Below, piece by piece: positions 1 to 7,837 of a stretch of DNA of 52,123 nucleotides (position 1 is the first letter of the stretch; the number at the start of each line of letters is the position of its first letter). The translations under genes were made by a program, and so were the position numbers. The DNA lies in NCBI GenBank assembly GCA_028285525.1, contig JANQOZ010000002.1, forward strand, positions 1-52,123, written 5' to 3'. Source of the stretch: Lysobacterales bacterium (GTDB taxonomy: Bacteria > Pseudomonadota > Gammaproteobacteria > Xanthomonadales > SZUA-38). The notes under the pieces are model-generated. The model was given only the letters and a program-made list of their open reading frames with translations, was not told where the DNA came from and made no database searches.

Positions 1-295
1 CAAAACTCGTGCTGGCGATGGCGCTGGCGCAGTCGAACGGGCAGTCGAGCCGGATCACCTCGCAGTCGTCGTCGACGCTGCAGTCGGTAGCGCTGAGAAG
101 CTCCGACTCCAGGGCTGTTTTCAGCCCGTCGCACTCAGCGCTTCGCACCACGTTGTCGAGCGCGCCGGCCGGCGTGGGCTCCATCGGCAGCACCGGCTGC
201 TGATTGGGCGCCGTAGCGATCAGCTGGGAGGAGAACCAGGCCAGGATGGAGGTCATGGCCAGGGCCCCCAGCAGGACCCAGCTCATCCGACTCAT
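1..295 (-). CDS. Cys-rich exported hypothetical protein (C-terminus off window)
   Basis: Start ATG at 295-293 overlaps the mtnA TGA by four bases (ATGA), so it is the last visible gene of the mtnA unit. All 98 codons to the left edge are open, so the C-terminus is missing. Residues 4-24 form a hydrophobic segment (MSWVLLGALAMTSILAWF), a signal peptide or membrane anchor. After a Pro-rich linker come Cys residues in the patterns AECDG, TDCSVDDDCEV and LDCPFDCAS, suggesting a small disulfide-rich periplasmic domain. I do not recognise the family with confidence. The C-D-DC-CPF-C pattern resembles small exported proteins of unknown function seen in other proteobacteria (inference). Coupling to mtnA suggests co-expression but does not show a role in methionine salvage. 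Confidence 0.6.
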   Translation of the reverse strand, partial: MSRMSWVLLGALAMTSILAWFSSQLIATAPNQQPVLPMEPTPAGALDNVVRSAECDGLKTALESELLSATDCSVDDDCEVIRLDCPFDCASAIASTSF

Positions 296-1413
296 GGCCC
301 GGCGCCGCCGACCGCTGCGGCCTTCCTCGCAAGGTCAGGAAACAGCCCCGCCAGCCCTTCGCTCGACGCGCTGCAGATCCCTCGTTCGGTGATCAGGCCT
401 GTCACCAGGCGGGCGGGCGTCACGTCAAAAGCGTCGTTGCGGACCGCGCTGCCGGCCGCCACCACGTTCACTTCGCTGGTCTGCCCCTGGCGATCCACGC
501 CCTGAACCCAGCTGACCTCGGCGCCGTCCCGCTGCTCGATCGGGATGTCGCTGAGGCCGTCACTGAGGTCCCAGTCGATGGACGGGGAGGGTGCGCAGAC
601 GTAGAACGGCACGTTGTTGTCCTGCGCTGCCAGGGCCTTGAGATAGGTCCCGATTTTGTTGCAGACGTCACCGCTGGCGACGGTTCGATCGGTGCCCACC
701 AGGCACAGATCGACCAGGCCGTGCTGCATCAGGTGCCCGCCGGCGTTGTCCACGATCACCGTGTGCGGCACGCCGTGCGCGCCCAGTTCCCAGGCGGTCA
801 GTGCGCCCCCCTGATTTCGCGGACGCGTCTCGTCCACCCACACGTGGACGTCGATACCGGCGTCAAAGGCTTTGTAGATCGGCGCGGTGGCGGTGCCCCA
901 ATCGAGCGTGGCCAGCGCGCCGGCGTTGCAGTGGGTCAAGACGTTCACGGGGCCGTCCCGCTTTTCGGCAATCGCCTGGATCAGAGGAAGCCCGTGATCG
1001 CCGATCGCGGAACAGAGGCTCTCGTCTTCTCGACAGATCTCCTGGCTGAGAGACAGGGCCGCTGCGGCTCGCTCAGCCGGCGGCAGGGGGGTTAAGTGTT
1101 GCACCACGCGGGCGACGGCCCAGGCCAGGTTGACGGCCGTCGGCCGGGCGCCGGTCAGCCGTTCGGCCCCCGCGGCAAGCGCGGCGTCAGAAGGATCGCG
1201 GCGCATCTCCAGCGCCAGGCCGAAGGCGGCCGTTGCGCCGATCAGCGGAGCACCCCGGACCTGCATATCGGCGATGGCCCGCACCGCCGCGGTCAGGTCG
1301 GGCAGGTCACACAAGACAAACTCACCGGGCAACCGGGTCTGGTCGATGATCCAAACCCGATCGCGGTCGGCGTCGTAGCCGATCGTTTCCTGACGCTTGC
1401 CCTGATAGTTCAC
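292..1413 (-). CDS. mtnA: S-methyl-5-thioribose-1-phosphate isomerase (MtnA)
   Basis: This cytosolic enzyme converts methylthioribose-1-phosphate to methylthioribulose-1-phosphate in the methionine salvage pathway, recycling methylthioadenosine. The 373-residue length is normal for the family, which is related to the eIF2B regulatory subunits. Family signatures visible are RGAPLIGATAAFGLA (about 53-67), LTHCNAGALAT with the catalytic Cys near 162, VDETRPRNQGGALTAWEL, and VGTDRT with the catalytic Asp near 242. The start is GTG at 1413-1411, supported by its GTGA overlap with the stop of the upstream small membrane protein. A purine-rich GGAAGAG lies about 15 bases upstream. The gene ends in an ATGA overlap with the next gene. 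No other methionine salvage gene is visible in the window. Confidence 0.95.
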   Translation of the reverse strand: MNYQGKRQETIGYDADRDRVWIIDQTRLPGEFVLCDLPDLTAAVRAIADMQVRGAPLIGATAAFGLALEMRRDPSDAALAAGAERLTGARPTAVNLAWAVARVVQHLTPLPPAERAAAALSLSQEICREDESLCSAIGDHGLPLIQAIAEKRDGPVNVLTHCNAGALATLDWGTATAPIYKAFDAGIDVHVWVDETRPRNQGGALTAWELGAHGVPHTVIVDNAGGHLMQHGLVDLCLVGTDRTVASGDVCNKIGTYLKALAAQDNNVPFYVCAPSPSIDWDLSDGLSDIPIEQRDGAEVSWVQGVDRQGQTSEVNVVAAGSAVRNDAFDVTPARLVTGLITERGICSASSEGLAGLFPDLARKAAAVGGAGP

Positions 1414-1697
1414 GGCGGCGAAGACTCTTCCGACGGCTGATCGAGCTCACCTTCGGCCGCTTTCAGCGAGGCCTGCCAGGCGAGCTCACGCTCCCGCTGG
1501 GCCTCCTGTTCGGCCAGCAAAGGCGTCCACAGCAGAATGATCAGTCCGCCGATGTTAAGCAGCGGCAGGGCCCCGACGAGCATCCAGGTCATCACCGGCC
1601 GACCGCGGTTGCGCGCAAGCAGCCCGAGCAGCGGCGGCAGCGCAACGCAGGTGCCCGCAACGATCATCAGCAGCTTGTCCGGTGTGAGTACCAGCAT
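1410..1697 (-). CDS. Small two-span membrane protein of unknown function
   Basis: About 95 residues with two hydrophobic spans (about 9-28 and 38-58) separated by a short basic loop (ARNRGRP), followed by a charged, Glu-rich soluble tail. This predicts an inner-membrane hairpin protein with a cytoplasmic or periplasmic tail. I do not recognise a named family. ATG at 1697 is chosen over TTG at 1700. No Shine-Dalgarno is visible, but TATGAT (reverse complement of 1704-1709) lies 6-7 bases upstream, which would put the transcript start at or next to the ATG (possible leaderless message). It is the first gene of the unit and overlaps mtnA by four bases, so co-transcription with mtnA is likely. 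Confidence 0.7.
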   Translation of the reverse strand: MLVLTPDKLLMIVAGTCVALPPLLGLLARNRGRPVMTWMLVGALPLLNIGGLIILLWTPLLAEQEAQRERELAWQASLKAAEGELDQPSEESSPP

Positions 1698-1775
1698 CAA
1701 TTCATCATACGTGATCGAACGTCAGACGGGCCGGCTGGGCCGGGTGACCTGCGCTGTTTGTGCTATCGGCCACGG

Positions 1776-2324
1776 CTACCAGTGCCCGGTTCCCCGGGTG
1801 CCTTTGACCGGCCCGACAATCTCGTTGGTCAGCCACCCGCCGTAGAAACCGCCGGGCTGCGGCCGCACCGTTTCGCCGTCAACGCGGCAGCTGACGCGGC
1901 CCGGGTAGAACGACGGCCAGCCCGCGATGCTCGCGAAGGCAGCCGTTGGCTCCGGATAGCACCAGCCGACGGGCTGACCGGCCAGCGGCTCGCCGGCTGC
2001 GGTGATGCTCGCCGCCAGGGCGTAGTACCGGGCGGCCCCTTTCCACTCGCAGAATGAGCTGCCGGATACGTGCTCGAGGAGATCCCAGTTGACGTCGCCG
2101 GGCGGCAGATAAAAGGTCGGCGGGCTGGCGGTTTCCAGGATCCTCACGCTGCCGCTGCTGCGGGCCAGCAGATGATCGCCGTGCAATACCTCGACCAGCC
2201 GCGCGTCAGGCCGCAGGGCCGGCGGGCGGGGATAGTCCCAGACCGACTCCTGGCCAGGCTCCGGGGCCTCGGCAAAGTCCGGTCGCTGTTGTCCTCGATA
2301 GTGCCACATGCGATTGCTGCTCAT
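1776..2324 (-). CDS. DUF427 domain protein
   Basis: A 182-residue soluble protein of the DUF427 family (PF04248), whose biochemical role is unknown to me. Family features include the N-terminal WHYRGQQRPDFA, the SVWDYPRPP segment, VNWDLL, SFCEWKGAARYY (about 90-100), a YPEP turn, and the terminal VRPQPGGFYGGW typical of the family. ATG at 2324 is preferred because homologous sequences start just ahead of the WxYRG motif. A GTG at 2357 would add eleven unremarkable residues. A 9-bp inverted repeat ends two bases before this ATG, occupying the normal ribosome-binding position. It lies 91 bases downstream of uup on the same strand and may share its transcript. Confidence 0.85.
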   Translation of the reverse strand: MSSNRMWHYRGQQRPDFAEAPEPGQESVWDYPRPPALRPDARLVEVLHGDHLLARSSGSVRILETASPPTFYLPPGDVNWDLLEHVSGSSFCEWKGAARYYALAASITAAGEPLAGQPVGWCYPEPTAAFASIAGWPSFYPGRVSCRVDGETVRPQPGGFYGGWLTNEIVGPVKGTRGTGHW

Positions 2325-2326
2325 AG

Positions 2327-2360
2327 GCTGTGCGGTTAGAACGACAGTCGGCCGCACAGC
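2327..2360 (-). promoter_or_regulatory. 9-bp inverted repeat just before the DUF427 start
   Basis: GCTGTGCGG (2327-2335) and CCGCACAGC (2352-2360) are perfect reverse complements around a 16-base loop. On the minus strand the hairpin ends directly before the ATG at 2324. It could end the uup transcript, hide the DUF427 ribosome site, or be a protein-binding palindrome. No T-tract follows, so a classical intrinsic terminator is not supported. Confidence 0.45.
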
Positions 2361-2415
2361 GGGTTAACTTCAAGAAATAGCCTGCACCTGCTGCCTTGGC
2401 AAGTGAACAAACGTC

Positions 2416-4332
2416 TCAGGGGTTGCCGGCTTCGGCCATCGACTCCAGCTCTCCCCAGCGCTCGGTCAGGTGTGCCAGTTCGACCTCGAGCGCCTTGATC
2501 TGTTCCCAGGCATCGCTCTGTTGCTCCGCGGGCGACTGGTAAAACTCGGGTTCCGCAACCTGCTGCTGCAGCGCGCCCAGAGACGCCTCCAGCGCCTCGA
2601 TCTGATCGGGCAGGGCGTCGAGCTCGCGCTGCAACCGGTAGGTCAGCTTCCGCTTAAGCTTCGCCTTTTTCGGTTGTTCGGGCGCGTCTGGCCCCGGTTC
2701 CTGGCCCTCTTTCGCCCGGCCGCCGGGGCTGTCCGCCTCGGCCAGGCGCTTGTGGTGTCGCAGCCAGTCGCTGTAGCCCCCGACGTACTCCCGGATCATC
2801 CCGTCCGACTCGAACACCAGCACGCGGTCCACCACGTTGTCGAGAAACTCGCGGTCGTGGCTGACCACAATCAGCGTGCCTTCAAACTCCCGCAGCCGGC
2901 CCTCCAGCGCGTCCAGCATCTCCACATCCAGGTCGTTGGTCGGCTCGTCCAGCACCAGCAGATTAGCGGCGCGGGTGAAGATCTGGGCCAGCAGCACCCG
3001 GTTGCGCTCACCCCCGGACAGCACCTTGACCGGCGTCATGGCGCGTTTGGCGCTGAACAGAAAATCCACCATGTAGCCGACCACGTGGCGGTCTTTGCCG
3101 TTGAGCTTGATGTACTCCTGGCCGGCGCCAACGGTCTCGGCGACCGTCTTTTCCGGATCCAGCGCGCTGCGGTGCTGGTCGAAGTAGCCGGGCTTGAGGT
3201 TGGTCCCCAGCTTGACGCTGCCGGTCTGTGGCGTCAGTTCACCCAGCATCAGCTTGAGCAGGGTGCTCTTGCCGACGCCATTGTTGCCGATCAGGCCGAT
3301 CCGATCGCCGCGCTGCAGCTTGAGGTCGAAGTCCCGCACCAGGTGGAGGTCGCCGTAGCGGAAATTGACGTTCTTGGCCGTGATGACCTTTCGACCGGAA
3401 AGCTCCGCTTCGCTGATTTGCACCTTGGCTTTGCCCTGGCGTTTGATCCGCCCGGCTCGCTCCTCGCGCATCGCCTCCAGGGCGCGAACCCGGCCTTCGT
3501 TGCGGGTGCGCCGTGCCTTGATGCCCTGCCGGATCCAGGCCTCCTCCTGCGCCAGCTTCTTGTCGAACTCGGCGTTGTGCTTGTCCTCGTCCTGCCACGC
3601 TTTACGCCGGGCCGCCAGAAAATCGCGATAGTTGCCCGGCCAGCTATTGATGATGCCGCGGTCCAGTTCAGCGATGCGGCTGGAGAGCCGGCTGACAAAA
3701 GCCCGGTCGTGGGAGATGAACAGCACGGCGCCGGGGTAAGCGCGGATCTCGTTTTCCAGCCACTCGATCGTGGAGATGTCCAGGTGGTTGGTCGGTTCGT
3801 CCAGCAGCAGCAGATCCGGGCGTGACACTAGCGCCTGGCCCAGGCTCACCCGCCGCCGCCAGCCCCCCGACAGCTGCGACATCTGAAGGTCCGCCGGCAG
3901 GTCGAGCTGGCTGATGGTCGTGTCCACCGCCTGATCGATATTCCAGCCGGCGCCGGACTCGATCCGCCGCTGCATCGCCTCGAGCTCGCGCAGCGTATGT
4001 TTGTCCTGCGGCTGATCCGACAGCTGCTGGTACTGCTGGATCAGCGCCTCGTGATCGGCCATGCCGGATCGGACAAAGTCGCGCACGAGCGTCTGGCTCG
4101 CCTCGGCCAGGTCCTGGCGCAGCTGGCTCACCCGGAGGCCGGTCTTGCGCACGATCTCGCCGCCGTCCGGCTCCATTTCCCCGGTGATCAGCTTGAGGAG
4201 CGTCGACTTCCCCGCGCCGTTGCGGCCGAGCAGACACACCCGCTCGTCGGCCTCGATCGAGAAGTTGACGCCGGTGAGCAGCTTCAGTTCACCGATCTCC
4301 AGAGTTACCTCGTCGAAGCGAACGAGCGTCAC
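2416..4332 (-). CDS. uup: ABC-F ATPase Uup
   Basis: A 638-residue duplicated ABC ATPase without membrane domains, close to the E. coli Uup length. The family is cytoplasmic, linked to ribosome function and to limiting precise transposon excision. NBD1 has Walker A GRNGAGKST (36-44), signature LSGGWRRR and Walker B LLLLDEPTNHLD. NBD2 has GNNGVGKST, LSGGERNR and LLVLDEPTNDLD. The interdomain stretch contains the Uup-like EEAWIRQGIKARRTRNEGRV. The C-terminus (about 565-635) is a charged coiled coil, the Uup nucleic-acid-binding tail. The start is GTG at 4332, in a GTGA overlap with the upstream monooxygenase. The tail and linker favour Uup over EttA or other ABC-F types. Confidence 0.93.
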   Translation of the reverse strand: MTLVRFDEVTLEIGELKLLTGVNFSIEADERVCLLGRNGAGKSTLLKLITGEMEPDGGEIVRKTGLRVSQLRQDLAEASQTLVRDFVRSGMADHEALIQQYQQLSDQPQDKHTLRELEAMQRRIESGAGWNIDQAVDTTISQLDLPADLQMSQLSGGWRRRVSLGQALVSRPDLLLLDEPTNHLDISTIEWLENEIRAYPGAVLFISHDRAFVSRLSSRIAELDRGIINSWPGNYRDFLAARRKAWQDEDKHNAEFDKKLAQEEAWIRQGIKARRTRNEGRVRALEAMREERAGRIKRQGKAKVQISEAELSGRKVITAKNVNFRYGDLHLVRDFDLKLQRGDRIGLIGNNGVGKSTLLKLMLGELTPQTGSVKLGTNLKPGYFDQHRSALDPEKTVAETVGAGQEYIKLNGKDRHVVGYMVDFLFSAKRAMTPVKVLSGGERNRVLLAQIFTRAANLLVLDEPTNDLDVEMLDALEGRLREFEGTLIVVSHDREFLDNVVDRVLVFESDGMIREYVGGYSDWLRHHKRLAEADSPGGRAKEGQEPGPDAPEQPKKAKLKRKLTYRLQRELDALPDQIEALEASLGALQQQVAEPEFYQSPAEQQSDAWEQIKALEVELAHLTERWGELESMAEAGNP

Positions 4333-5477
4333 GCGGCGGCCCTCAGCTGGTCGGCAACCGCGCGCGCTTCGCGGCTGATCTGGTTGAGCATGCCCCGGGT
4401 CGAAACGCGGAAGCCACAGAAAAAGAGCCCCGGCAGAACCTCGGAGCCGCTGACGCGAGGCGCTCCGGCCGCGTTGAGCTCGTCCGCCAGCGCCGGCATC
4501 AGCTCCTGGAGCCGTGGCCGATAGCCCGTGGCGAGCAGCACACCGTCATAGCTTTGGCTGGAGCCGTCGACGAAGCGAACCTCCGTTCCACGAAGCGACT
4601 CGATCGCCGGTCGAACCCGAATTTTGCCGGCACGGATGGCGTCGATGGTGCCGACGTCGATCAGCGGCACGCGCTGATGCTCATCGATCTGGCAGTGGGC
4701 GCTGTAGGGCAGGGGATGCAGGCCGTAGCCGGGCAGGTCGCCGTACAGCCGATCCAGGGTGCGACGGTTCATGCGTTCGGCAAGCCGATTGGGAATCAGC
4801 CGGCTGAAGCGGGCAATGGTGTTCAGCGGCAGCCCGTAAAGCTCGCGCGGCACCACGTTGAGAGGACCCCGCACCGAGATGTCCACCTGACGACCCGCTT
4901 CGGTCAGATCCAGGGCAATCTCGGCGCCCGTATTGCCGATCCCGACAACCAGATTCGCCGGGCCGGGAATACTGTCCGGGTTTCGATAACTTTTGGCGTG
5001 CATCACAACCGCCCCCGCTTCGGTCGCCTCCGCTGACTGCGCGACGGGCAGCGAAGCCGGCGTTTCAGGGCGGCGATTATAGCCGGTACAGATCACCACC
5101 TGCCGGGCCTGAATCAGGCCTCCGCTCGTCTCCAGCAGCCAGCCATCCTGCGCCGGCTCCAGCTTCAGGAGCGCACAGCCAAACCGCGGCTCCAGCTCGA
5201 AGTGCCGGGCATAAGCCTCCAGGTAGGACACAACCTCCTTGCGGCTCGGGTACCGGGGCGTACCTCGAGGGAAACCCAGATGGGGCAGGGTCGAGTCGGC
5301 GGCCGGCGTATGCAGGTGAAGCCGTTCATAGTGCTCGCGCCAGCGATGGCCGACGTCAGCCGAAGCCTCGATGAGCAGAAACGGCATGCCCAGGCGGCGC
5401 AGGCAGGCGGCAACGGCTAGGCCGGCGGGGCCGGCGCCGACGATGACCGTATGCTGCTGTTCGGGTGGGTGCGCCAT
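4329..5477 (-). CDS. YUCCA/CzcO-like flavin-containing monooxygenase
   Basis: A 382-residue FAD/NAD(P)H oxidoreductase. The N-terminus carries the FAD-binding GAGPAGLAVA (about 14-23), followed by the ERLHLHTP and FPRGTPRYPSR segments typical of the YUCCA/CzcO branch. A second dinucleotide site is GIGNTGAEIA (about 175-184). The late LLATGYRP motif is diagnostic of flavin-containing monooxygenases and N-hydroxylases. Substrate cannot be read from sequence; family members oxidise N-, S- or carbonyl-bearing small molecules. ATG at 5477 gives an N-terminus starting just before the Rossmann fold. It is coupled to uup by GTGA and begins 70 bases after ccmI, so read-through from the ccm operon is possible. 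Confidence 0.85.
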   Translation of the reverse strand: MAHPPEQQHTVIVGAGPAGLAVAACLRRLGMPFLLIEASADVGHRWREHYERLHLHTPAADSTLPHLGFPRGTPRYPSRKEVVSYLEAYARHFELEPRFGCALLKLEPAQDGWLLETSGGLIQARQVVICTGYNRRPETPASLPVAQSAEATEAGAVVMHAKSYRNPDSIPGPANLVVGIGNTGAEIALDLTEAGRQVDISVRGPLNVVPRELYGLPLNTIARFSRLIPNRLAERMNRRTLDRLYGDLPGYGLHPLPYSAHCQIDEHQRVPLIDVGTIDAIRAGKIRVRPAIESLRGTEVRFVDGSSQSYDGVLLATGYRPRLQELMPALADELNAAGAPRVSGSEVLPGLFFCGFRVSTRGMLNQISREARAVADQLRAAA

Positions 5478-5547
5478 GGAGGTGAGGCGAATCGAGGCTG
5501 GACCGAAACGCCGTCGCTGCCGACGGGTTTCACCAGCGTGATTCAGG

Positions 5548-6807
5548 TCATAACACCGTGGCGATCTCGAGCCTTACCGGCTGGGCCTGGTTGTTGGCGA
5601 TCGGCTCGGACAGCGCCTCCATATCACCCGGCTGGGCGGTGGCGTTACCGGTTTTGGAGATGCGCGCTCCAACGACAACCTCGGGAAAGGCCGCCAGGTT
5701 CATCGCCGGCATCATGGCCATCGTCGAGTCGAGTCTGACCGACGTCGGCAGCTCCGCAGCGGTCAGCCGCTGAATCGCCAGGGGCATCGGCGGACCGTTG
5801 TGGGCCCGGGCGAACACAAACAGCACGTCGTCAGGCGTCACCCGTGAGGCGAGTTCAGGCGCGAGCGAAATCTCGACCGTCAGCTGGGCCGCACCGTCCG
5901 ACTGGTCCGCGCCTCCTGCTTCTGAGCCGGGTCCGGGAGTCGCCGCAACTGACGCGGGGATGGAAGGCTCGCGGCCGAGCGCCTGTTCAACCTGCGCGAT
6001 CTGTTCGGCGATCTGGCGGGCGCCGTCGCTGCCCGGCTCGAGCTGCGCCGCTAGCGCCTGCCAGCGTTCCAGCGCGCGCTCATAGTTTCCGAGGTTGAAC
6101 GCGTCGAGGCCCTGGAGCCAAAGCCCTTTCTGCAGCGTCGGGTCCTGCGCCATGGCTTTGTCGAGCGCGTCGCGGGCTTCCTGCGGCAGCGTCGGCTCGC
6201 CGCTCTGAAACGCCAGCGCCTCCGCCAGCTCGATCAGAATCACCGGCTGGTCCGGCACCAGCTCCAGCGCCCGGCGGAAAGCGTCAGCGGCCTCAGCGTA
6301 GCGATCCATGGCGCGGTAGGAGCGCCCCATCAGAAACCAGCCGTCGACGTCTTCCGGGTTCTGCGCCAGCCGCGCGGCGAGCTGGGTGACCGCGCTCGCC
6401 AGCTCCGGGGCACCGGGTTGGCCCGAGCCGTCGCCGCCTGCGCCTGAGCTTCCGGCCACGGGACGGCCCAGCTCGATTGCCCGCGGATTGCCGATCTGCA
6501 GGTACATCATCACGGCAAAGATCGGGGCTGCAATCAGCAGCAGCACGCCGGCAGCAACCGATCGCGGCGTTTGCTGCTGCGGTTCAACCGCGTCCAGCAG
6601 ACTGCCGGCGATGGCCTGCTTGCGCTCCGTGTAGTCTTCTTCCGACAGATGGCCGTCACGGAACGCCTGCTCGAGTGACTTGAGCCGACGCCGTGCGTCG
6701 ACGGCGGCCTCGGAGACGTCCGGGGTGCCGCCGCGCAGGAGGCCTGGAACCACGAAGGCCAGCGCCACGGCCAGCATCACGCAGGCACTGATCCAGAAGG
6801 CGGTCAT
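5548..6807 (-). CDS. ccmI: Cytochrome c maturation protein CcmI
   Basis: Apocytochrome chaperone of the System I haem ligation module in the inner membrane and periplasm. The 419 residues show an N-terminal membrane span (1-22), a cytoplasmic loop with the conserved RRRLKSLEQAFRDGHLSEEDY segment, a second span (about 88-105), then a periplasmic TPR region (about 140-290) and a C-terminal Ig-like domain, as in full-length CcmI. In E. coli this region is fused to CcmH; here it is separate, as in many other proteobacteria. The start ATG lies in an ATGA overlap with ccmH. It is the last gene of the ccm operon. Confidence 0.92.
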   Translation of the reverse strand: MTAFWISACVMLAVALAFVVPGLLRGGTPDVSEAAVDARRRLKSLEQAFRDGHLSEEDYTERKQAIAGSLLDAVEPQQQTPRSVAAGVLLLIAAPIFAVMMYLQIGNPRAIELGRPVAGSSGAGGDGSGQPGAPELASAVTQLAARLAQNPEDVDGWFLMGRSYRAMDRYAEAADAFRRALELVPDQPVILIELAEALAFQSGEPTLPQEARDALDKAMAQDPTLQKGLWLQGLDAFNLGNYERALERWQALAAQLEPGSDGARQIAEQIAQVEQALGREPSIPASVAATPGPGSEAGGADQSDGAAQLTVEISLAPELASRVTPDDVLFVFARAHNGPPMPLAIQRLTAAELPTSVRLDSTMAMMPAMNLAAFPEVVVGARISKTGNATAQPGDMEALSEPIANNQAQPVRLEIATVL

Positions 6808-7304
6808 TGCTCTTTGCCCTCACGTTCCGCTTCGAGCTGCGCCAGCTCGCGGTCGAGCTCCTCCTGATCGGGGTCAGCGAGGACCTGTGCCGGCAGGGCC
6901 CGGCGTCGACGTAGGTTGAACGTCAGCGCGATACCGCCGATCAGCACCAGCACCAGCGGGCCAAACCAGAGTCCCCAGGTGGCCGGTTTGACCGGCGGGC
7001 GGTAAAGCACAAAGTCGCCGTAGCGATCAGCGAGAAAAGATTTGATCTGTTCGTTACTCTGGCCAGCGACCATCATTTCCAGCACCTGGTCCCGCAGGTC
7101 TTTGGCCAGCGTTGCGTCCGAGTCGGCCAGGTTCTGGTTCTGACACACCAAACACCTCAGTTCCTCGATCAGCGCCCAGTAGCGCGCCTCCTGCGCCGGG
7201 GACTCAAAGTCCTGTGGATCGATGGCCAGCACCTGGCTGCTGAGCAGCAGACCGGCGGCCAGAAGCACCGCGCGCAGCGGCGTCGAAAGGCGAGATTCAG
7301 GCAC
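6804..7304 (-). CDS. ccmH: Cytochrome c maturation protein CcmH (CycL)
   Basis: Periplasmic, membrane-anchored thiol oxidoreductase that keeps apocytochrome c haem-binding cysteines reduced. The 166-residue protein has a signal peptide (about 1-27, LLAAGLLLSSQVLA), the redox motif LRCLVCQNQNLADS (near 50-63), the conserved FLADRYGDFVLYRPP, and a membrane span at about 108-130. The start is GTG at 7304-7302, two bases after the ccmG stop. The TGA overlaps the ccmI ATG. The family motif is intact, so it should be functional. Confidence 0.95.
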   Translation of the reverse strand: MPESRLSTPLRAVLLAAGLLLSSQVLAIDPQDFESPAQEARYWALIEELRCLVCQNQNLADSDATLAKDLRDQVLEMMVAGQSNEQIKSFLADRYGDFVLYRPPVKPATWGLWFGPLVLVLIGGIALTFNLRRRRALPAQVLADPDQEELDRELAQLEAEREGKEQ

Positions 7305-7306
7305 CG

Positions 7307-7837
7307 TCAGGACTCCGGTTCGGCGGTCAGCAGCGGCGCGAAGGTCTCGGCGAAGATCTGGGCGTCGAGGGGACCCACGTGTTTGGCCAGCACCGTTCCG
7401 TCGGCATCGATCAGAAAGGTCTCGGGCGCGCCGTAGACGCCGAAGTCGATGCCGGTACGACCGCTGGGATCGTAAAGGTTGGCCCGATAGGGGTTGCCGA
7501 AGTAGTCGAGCCAGCGTTTCGCCTCGCCGGCTTCGTCTTTCCAGTTGAGCCCGTAGACGGGCAGCTCGCCGCCTTCTGCGAGCTCCGTGATGTACGGATG
7601 CTCAACCTGGCAGGCCGGGCACCAGCTTCCCCACACGTTCAGCAGATAGCGGGTGCCCAATAGGTCGTCGCGCGTCAGGCGCTGCTCCTGATCGGCCAGC
7701 AGCGGCAGGTCGAACGCCGGCGCCGGTTTGGCGATCAGCGGCGAGGGAACCAGCGTCGGGTCTTTGCCGATACCGCTTTTGAGCAGCACGCCCAGGGCCA
7801 CAAACGCGAGCAGGGGCAGGAGCAGCGTCAGCTTCAT
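7307..7837 (-). CDS. ccmG: Thiol:disulfide interchange protein CcmG/DsbE
   Basis: Membrane-tethered periplasmic thioredoxin-like protein that passes reductant to apocytochrome c and CcmH. The 176 residues include an N-terminal anchor (3-19), a PAPAFDLPLL strand, and the active site WGSWCPACQVEHP with Cys73 and Cys76. The downstream YGLNWKDE and the cis-Pro segment GAPETFLID are typical of CcmG. ATG at 7837 lies in an ATGA overlap with ccmF. A single membrane anchor and the operon context separate it from soluble thioredoxins. Confidence 0.95.
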   Translation of the reverse strand: MKLTLLLPLLAFVALGVLLKSGIGKDPTLVPSPLIAKPAPAFDLPLLADQEQRLTRDDLLGTRYLLNVWGSWCPACQVEHPYITELAEGGELPVYGLNWKDEAGEAKRWLDYFGNPYRANLYDPSGRTGIDFGVYGAPETFLIDADGTVLAKHVGPLDAQIFAETFAPLLTAEPES

